The notes beneath the pieces were generated by a model that was not told where the DNA came from, searched no databases, and saw nothing but the letters and a program-made list of their open reading frames with translations. From the NCBI GenBank assembly GCA_902767775.1, contig CACXIP010000012.1:53001-117000 (forward strand): a stretch of 64,000 nt of DNA. Reading direction: 5' to 3'. The DNA comes from an uncultured Prevotellaceae bacterium (GTDB lineage Bacteria; Bacteroidota; Bacteroidia; Bacteroidales; Bacteroidaceae). Shown here piece after piece: positions 60,539 through 64,000 of the stretch; within the stretch, counting starts at the first letter, position 1; each line of letters begins with the position of its first letter. The position numbers and the translations under genes were made by a program.

Positions 60539-61288
60539 TTAGACAATGTTCTGCAATGATAGAGTTTGGCTTATGCTCTCCTCATCAATCATCTTTGCTC
60601 TCATATATGCAATCTGGACAGTCGCAGGAATTGTAACACGATAAGCTGGTCCGGCAATGTCAACTGTAGCCCACACGATATTAATTCCCCAACCTATTGG
60701 CCCTGCGAAAATACTTAAATATCGAGTTAATGCAGCATTTGCAGCAAAAGACAGTCCACGACCAAGAAGGAAACGACAGATTGCATTAGCCACGATGACT
60801 GCTATTTGATAGCTTGCAAATCCGCCTCTCTTTATTGCAATTTGTATTGCAGCAATCATTGATTGCCTACCAAAACTTTGTGTTGGAATATTCATATCTT
60901 CCATTAACTTTTTCAACTCATCCATTGTCATGTTTTCCAGCGAATCAATAAGAATTTTCTCAAGCAGACATCGTTCCATGACCTCTACTGATGATTTCTT
61001 GTTAAAATTGACTTTCATTTTCTTACAAACATCTATAAGAATCTCCCTATATGGGACACCATGCCCTCTTACCATATTCATGAATGTATTGCCACCATAG
61101 TTTTGCAACTCTCCAGCAATATCTGTCCACATCAACTGAAGGCGATTGGGATAATATGCCTTATAATTGGGGGTACAAGACAATTCTTCCGTCCAGCGGA
61201 AACTGCCATCTTTTGCCTTTGTCAGGTAGTCAACTAAAACTTGCAGGTCTGTGCTGCTTGCTTTTTCCAAAAATGATAAATTTTCCAT
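60539..61288 (-). CDS. YaaW/UPF0174 family protein
   Basis: A 249-residue protein resembling Escherichia coli YaaW (UPF0174). The shared core is WTDIAGELQNYGGNTFMNMV followed by RGHGVPYREILIDVCKKMKV. A glycine-rich hydrophobic region follows (LSFAANAALTRYLSIFAGPI), then the conserved AYRVTIPATVQIAYMR near the C-terminus. Function is not established. The gene starts five bases after the AlbA_2-like gene, so they form an operon. Its last 36 codons are copied at 59890. Confidence 0.8.
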   Translation of the reverse strand: MENLSFLEKASSTDLQVLVDYLTKAKDGSFRWTEELSCTPNYKAYYPNRLQLMWTDIAGELQNYGGNTFMNMVRGHGVPYREILIDVCKKMKVNFNKKSSVEVMERCLLEKILIDSLENMTMDELKKLMEDMNIPTQSFGRQSMIAAIQIAIKRGGFASYQIAVIVANAICRFLLGRGLSFAANAALTRYLSIFAGPIGWGINIVWATVDIAGPAYRVTIPATVQIAYMRAKMIDEESISQTLSLQNIV

Positions 61289-61293
61289 TGTTT

Positions 61294-62250
61294 TTAATTT
61301 TTTGTTAAATTATTATAATTTTGATGATTACGAATGTAGTCAATTATTCCATAGCCATTGACACAATAGGTAGAACTGCCAACTCTATAAGGAATGAAAG
61401 GGCTATTATTGAGATTACACATAACAAAGTCACCTTTGAAATCAATATCAATGCGAAGGACAAGGTGTCCTTGATATTTCATCCATTGAAATCTTAGCCC
61501 CTGCAGAAATGAATCTGACTGCGTATATGTCCGGATGAAGTTGGTGAGAACGGTATTTGTATACTGGTCAAGTGTCATATCTGGATATTGACACTCAATC
61601 TCCTTTTCTATACTTCCAGCCTCGTAGTGCTTTTGCTTATCCTTTATTCCAACATAAACAACACCCCTTCGTGCTGTGTTGGCTATAGCTGCAGCCGACA
61701 TTGTAATTTCCATCAACTGCCCATTACGCTCCTTATTATATTTGGAACCTTGAGCACAATAACTAAGAGAGGATTTGTATTCTACATTTTCACCTTCATT
61801 TGGTAAACAACGCATACCACCCAATAACATCATCAGTTCATCTTTTGCTTGAGTATCATCACACTTTTCAAAAAGATGTAAGGCACGTAGGCGTTCTTCA
61901 CTATTCATCTTAGGGAGTTGCTCTGATAATTTCTCCAAGTAGTTATCTAAATCTACGGACAACTCGTCTAAGCCTTCTAACAACTTAGCTGGAGCAGATG
62001 GTTGTTCCTGCTTCAATCCATATACACTGTGATTAGGGTAATATGAAATACGTCCATTCTCTGTAACGCGCATAAGGTCAATATCGATATTAATCCTCAG
62101 GTCGTTCCCATCCATATAGTTTTCGGGAAATACAACCATCTTGTGCATAACGCTTTTGGTAATTGTTATCATTTCACCATCAACAAATAAGGTGTAATAC
62201 TTATCTGTAGCGTTGTAAATACGTCCTGTTGTCTTATTAAATTGTTTCAT
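61294..62250 (-). CDS. AlbA_2 (Schlafen-type) domain protein
   Basis: A 318-residue protein with an N-terminal small domain (RIYNATDKYYTLFVDGEMIT) and a C-terminal Schlafen AlbA_2-like domain. The landmarks are NEGENVEYKSSLSYC (the E-x-x-x-x-K core), EITMSAAAIANTARRGVVYV and GIKDKQKHYEAG. AlbA_2 domains bind nucleic acids, and some act as nucleases or in antiviral defence. The coding sequence is A+T-rich relative to the rest of the window. It is cotranscribed with the YaaW-like gene and preceded by a small acidic protein gene. Confidence 0.72.
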   Translation of the reverse strand: MKQFNKTTGRIYNATDKYYTLFVDGEMITITKSVMHKMVVFPENYMDGNDLRINIDIDLMRVTENGRISYYPNHSVYGLKQEQPSAPAKLLEGLDELSVDLDNYLEKLSEQLPKMNSEERLRALHLFEKCDDTQAKDELMMLLGGMRCLPNEGENVEYKSSLSYCAQGSKYNKERNGQLMEITMSAAAIANTARRGVVYVGIKDKQKHYEAGSIEKEIECQYPDMTLDQYTNTVLTNFIRTYTQSDSFLQGLRFQWMKYQGHLVLRIDIDFKGDFVMCNLNNSPFIPYRVGSSTYCVNGYGIIDYIRNHQNYNNLTKN

Positions 62251-62315
62251 CTTTGAAAAATTAATTTATTATTTAATTAATTAAAACCAGAAGGTAGGTG
62301 TGCCCAGATACACCC

Positions 62316-62516
62316 TCAAAAACATCTTTCATCTTCATCTTCAGCATCGGGAAACATCATGTCAAGATACATCTTGTTCGTATTCGAGTTAATTTCATCA
62401 AGACGTTCAGGGTCATTTTCTTCGAGCCATCTGATGTCTTCTTCACTTAAATCATCAAGCGTGGTATTTTTATCATAAACCCACTGCTTGTCAATTTCAT
62501 AATCTTCTTTTTTCAT
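62316..62516 (-). CDS. Small acidic protein
   Basis: A 66-residue strongly acidic protein (LDDLSEEDIRWLEENDPERL, FPDAEDEDERCF). It is unrecognised, 65 bp before the AlbA_2-like gene on the same strand. Its upstream side is now the IS4-type element, so its original promoter may have been lost. Confidence 0.58.
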   Translation of the reverse strand: MKKEDYEIDKQWVYDKNTTLDDLSEEDIRWLEENDPERLDEINSNTNKMYLDMMFPDAEDEDERCF

Positions 62517-62525
62517 TTTATTTTG

Positions 62526-63986
62526 TATTGCTGTCCGATAAAAATCGGAATTGATTAATATTCGTCTTGAAAAGCCTTTAAACAGGCGTTTTTTGTTCTC
62601 GTTTCAAAAAGTAACCCCCATCTGTGTGTCAAAGAGGTCTAGTTGTCGGTATTTTTGAAGGTGATGATGTCGATATATGCACCCAACGTGACCCTTGTGA
62701 GCATCACAATGTTCGAAAAAGCCAGTTTGCTCATTGACTTGACCTGCATCACCCTCAAGAGCAGGTAAGCAATCATGGTCACCCATATCTGGATTTCAAT
62801 GGCGTTGACGTTATCGCCAAGGAAGTATTTCAGCGGAAAGTTCTGCTTCAACTTTTTGTACAAGCTTTCGATAGTCCAACGCCTGCGGTACGTCTCGCAG
62901 ACCTGTTCTGCTGACATCTCCTCAGGGTCAAGGACATTGGTGACAAACTCTACGATATCCTTTCCGTCATCTGTCCTACGGACAATCCTGCGACAGCGGT
63001 ATGTACCCTGTACACGCTCTTTGACTGTCACCACACCTGACTTCGGCCTTCTGCCACGACGATGGCTCAGCTCTTCCTCTGACAGAGGACGCTTTACATA
63101 CTTATCGTAGGTGAACTCAACAATCTGATCTGCGACAATGTCCTTCTCTGGGCACTTACGCCATTCGACAATTTTGAACTTGGCATTGTCCTTCAGGCGG
63201 CAGACGAACCTGTAGCCGGCTTCGTCAAGCTGTTTCAATAGCAGATAGTCCGTATAGCCCATGTCAAAGGCTATGAAGGAACCATAAGGCAAGTCGAACA
63301 GCCGCCGCATCAACTCATGGTCATGTACAATGCCTGCCGTGAAGTCAACAAATACGGGCAGGTCGATGTTCTCCTCAATGATGGTGTGAGCCTTGATGCC
63401 GCCTTTTTTCTTGCCATTTTTAGAGTTGCGCCCTGTACCCCTAAGTATCTGAGAGAAAAGGCTTATCGTGGTCGAGTCCATCACGTAGAGTTTCGTGGAA
63501 ACCTCTTTTTTCGACAAGCTGTCCGATAAAACCGGAGCATAGCGGCTATAAAGCGAGCGGTAGATGGAGCCGAAGAAGCTGGAATCACGGCGCTTGTTAG
63601 CATCGGACAGCATACTGCGGCATATCATATGGTCTATCCCCAGATGATTCATGCGGGTGGCATTGGCCGCAAAGCCAAGGCATACCTCGCGCAGGGAACG
63701 GAGGTTGCTCAACACCGCATAGAGCATCACCACCAGATGAGAATACCCATCCAGATGCTTTGTATAGCGGTTCGCACCACTTTTTGATGCCAAAATGTTA
63801 ATTTTATGCCTGTCCATCAATTTTATCAACTGACTTAATACCGGCTGTCCGGAGAAATTTGTACCTTTGCTCATAGATTTGATATTTTGGTTGTAGCAAA
63901 CGCAAAATTACAAATCTTGGGGGACTTGCTGAATAGTTTGTCCCCTTTTCTGACAACTCACTTATAATTTTTATCGGACACCAATA
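62526..63986 (-). mobile_element. IS4-type insertion sequence, complete
   Basis: Terminal inverted repeats TATTGCTGTCCGATAAAAAT (62526-62545) and its complement with one mismatch (63967-63986) enclose one transposase gene. ATTTTATTT occurs on both sides (62515-62523 and 63987-63995) and may be the target duplication, but the A+T-rich context makes this uncertain. Confidence 0.82.
62639..63874 (-). CDS. IS4 family DDE transposase (DUF4372 N-terminus)
   Basis: A 411-residue transposase. The N-terminal DUF4372 region (TNFSGQPVLSQLIKLMDRHK) precedes the DDE core. The first Asp is in LYVMDSTTISLFSQ, the second in FIAFDMGYTDYLLL, and the Glu is in RRRWTIESLYKKLKQNFPLK, the Y-(2)-R-(3)-E-(6)-K pattern of IS4. 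The gene is intact and lies inside matching inverted repeats. A hairpin (GCC/GGC with a T run) near 62570-62596 follows it. Confidence 0.93.
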   Translation of the reverse strand: MSKGTNFSGQPVLSQLIKLMDRHKINILASKSGANRYTKHLDGYSHLVVMLYAVLSNLRSLREVCLGFAANATRMNHLGIDHMICRSMLSDANKRRDSSFFGSIYRSLYSRYAPVLSDSLSKKEVSTKLYVMDSTTISLFSQILRGTGRNSKNGKKKGGIKAHTIIEENIDLPVFVDFTAGIVHDHELMRRLFDLPYGSFIAFDMGYTDYLLLKQLDEAGYRFVCRLKDNAKFKIVEWRKCPEKDIVADQIVEFTYDKYVKRPLSEEELSHRRGRRPKSGVVTVKERVQGTYRCRRIVRRTDDGKDIVEFVTNVLDPEEMSAEQVCETYRRRWTIESLYKKLKQNFPLKYFLGDNVNAIEIQIWVTMIAYLLLRVMQVKSMSKLAFSNIVMLTRVTLGAYIDIITFKNTDN

Positions 63987-64000
63987 ATTTTATTTCATTG

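Overview
This is a chromosomal window from a member of the Bacteroidota, most likely a Prevotella-like member of the order Bacteroidales. Supporting signs are a SusC/SusD pair, an STN-type TonB receptor family with DUF4974 anti-sigma partners, a protease with a type IX secretion C-terminal signal, asnA, and many promoters of the Bacteroidota form TTTG-N19/20-TAnnTTTG. Shine-Dalgarno sequences are nearly absent. The species is inference.

Layout. 1-2410: left edge with a partial REP-associated transposase and its palindromes, birA, yraN and tadA. 2410-11734: a secreted M6 metalloprotease and a SusC-SusD-surface lipoprotein locus. 12282-20074: housekeeping and envelope genes (an RNA methyltransferase, ddl, rfbA, an esterase, lipoproteins). 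20139-29200: an RNA-repair and RNA-quality-control region (WYL regulator, nucleotidyltransferase, RtcB ligase, Hsp20, Ro60-like Rsr and a structured RNA array). 29226-43639: TolC, HAD phosphatase plus MalQ, MltG, GlnS, a TPR protein, DedA, a peptide transporter, a tyrosine phosphatase and a PepSY-like protein. 43888-47522 and 54399-58205: two paralogous ECF sigma / anti-sigma / TonB-receptor loci. Between them lie PorT-like and LysM proteins, dnaX, asnA and tRNA-Arg(CCG) with a 121-bp tandem repeat. 58420-63986: a membrane acyltransferase-like protein, an A+T-rich accessory island (YaaW-like, AlbA_2-like and small proteins, with duplicated remnants) and an IS4-type insertion sequence.

The most interesting part is 20139-29192. 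Upstream of rsr, on the minus strand, five modules share an invariant TGCCGTAG box and a matching 3' box of the form CGCCTGTCGC. Each pair of boxes is enclosed by a different but complementary outer stem. Two modules carry tRNA-like domains that are circularly permuted with a closed acceptor stem, and an initiator-tRNA-like segment lies between modules 3 and 4. This fits a tandem array of bacterial Y RNAs, the noncoding partners of Ro60/Rsr. Three palindromes of the form CTACGCA-N7-TGCGTAG precede rtcB, the nucleotidyltransferase-WYL pair and the Y RNA array. Each is centred exactly 19 bp upstream of a TAnnTTTG box and each occupies the place of the missing -33 element. Together these suggest one regulon, probably activated by the WYL protein, that joins RNA ligation, RNA end modification and Ro/Y-RNA function.

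Intergenic space is rich in small repeats: 9-bp arrays with a GTCNGAC core, heptamer arrays, and several families of REP-like palindromes.
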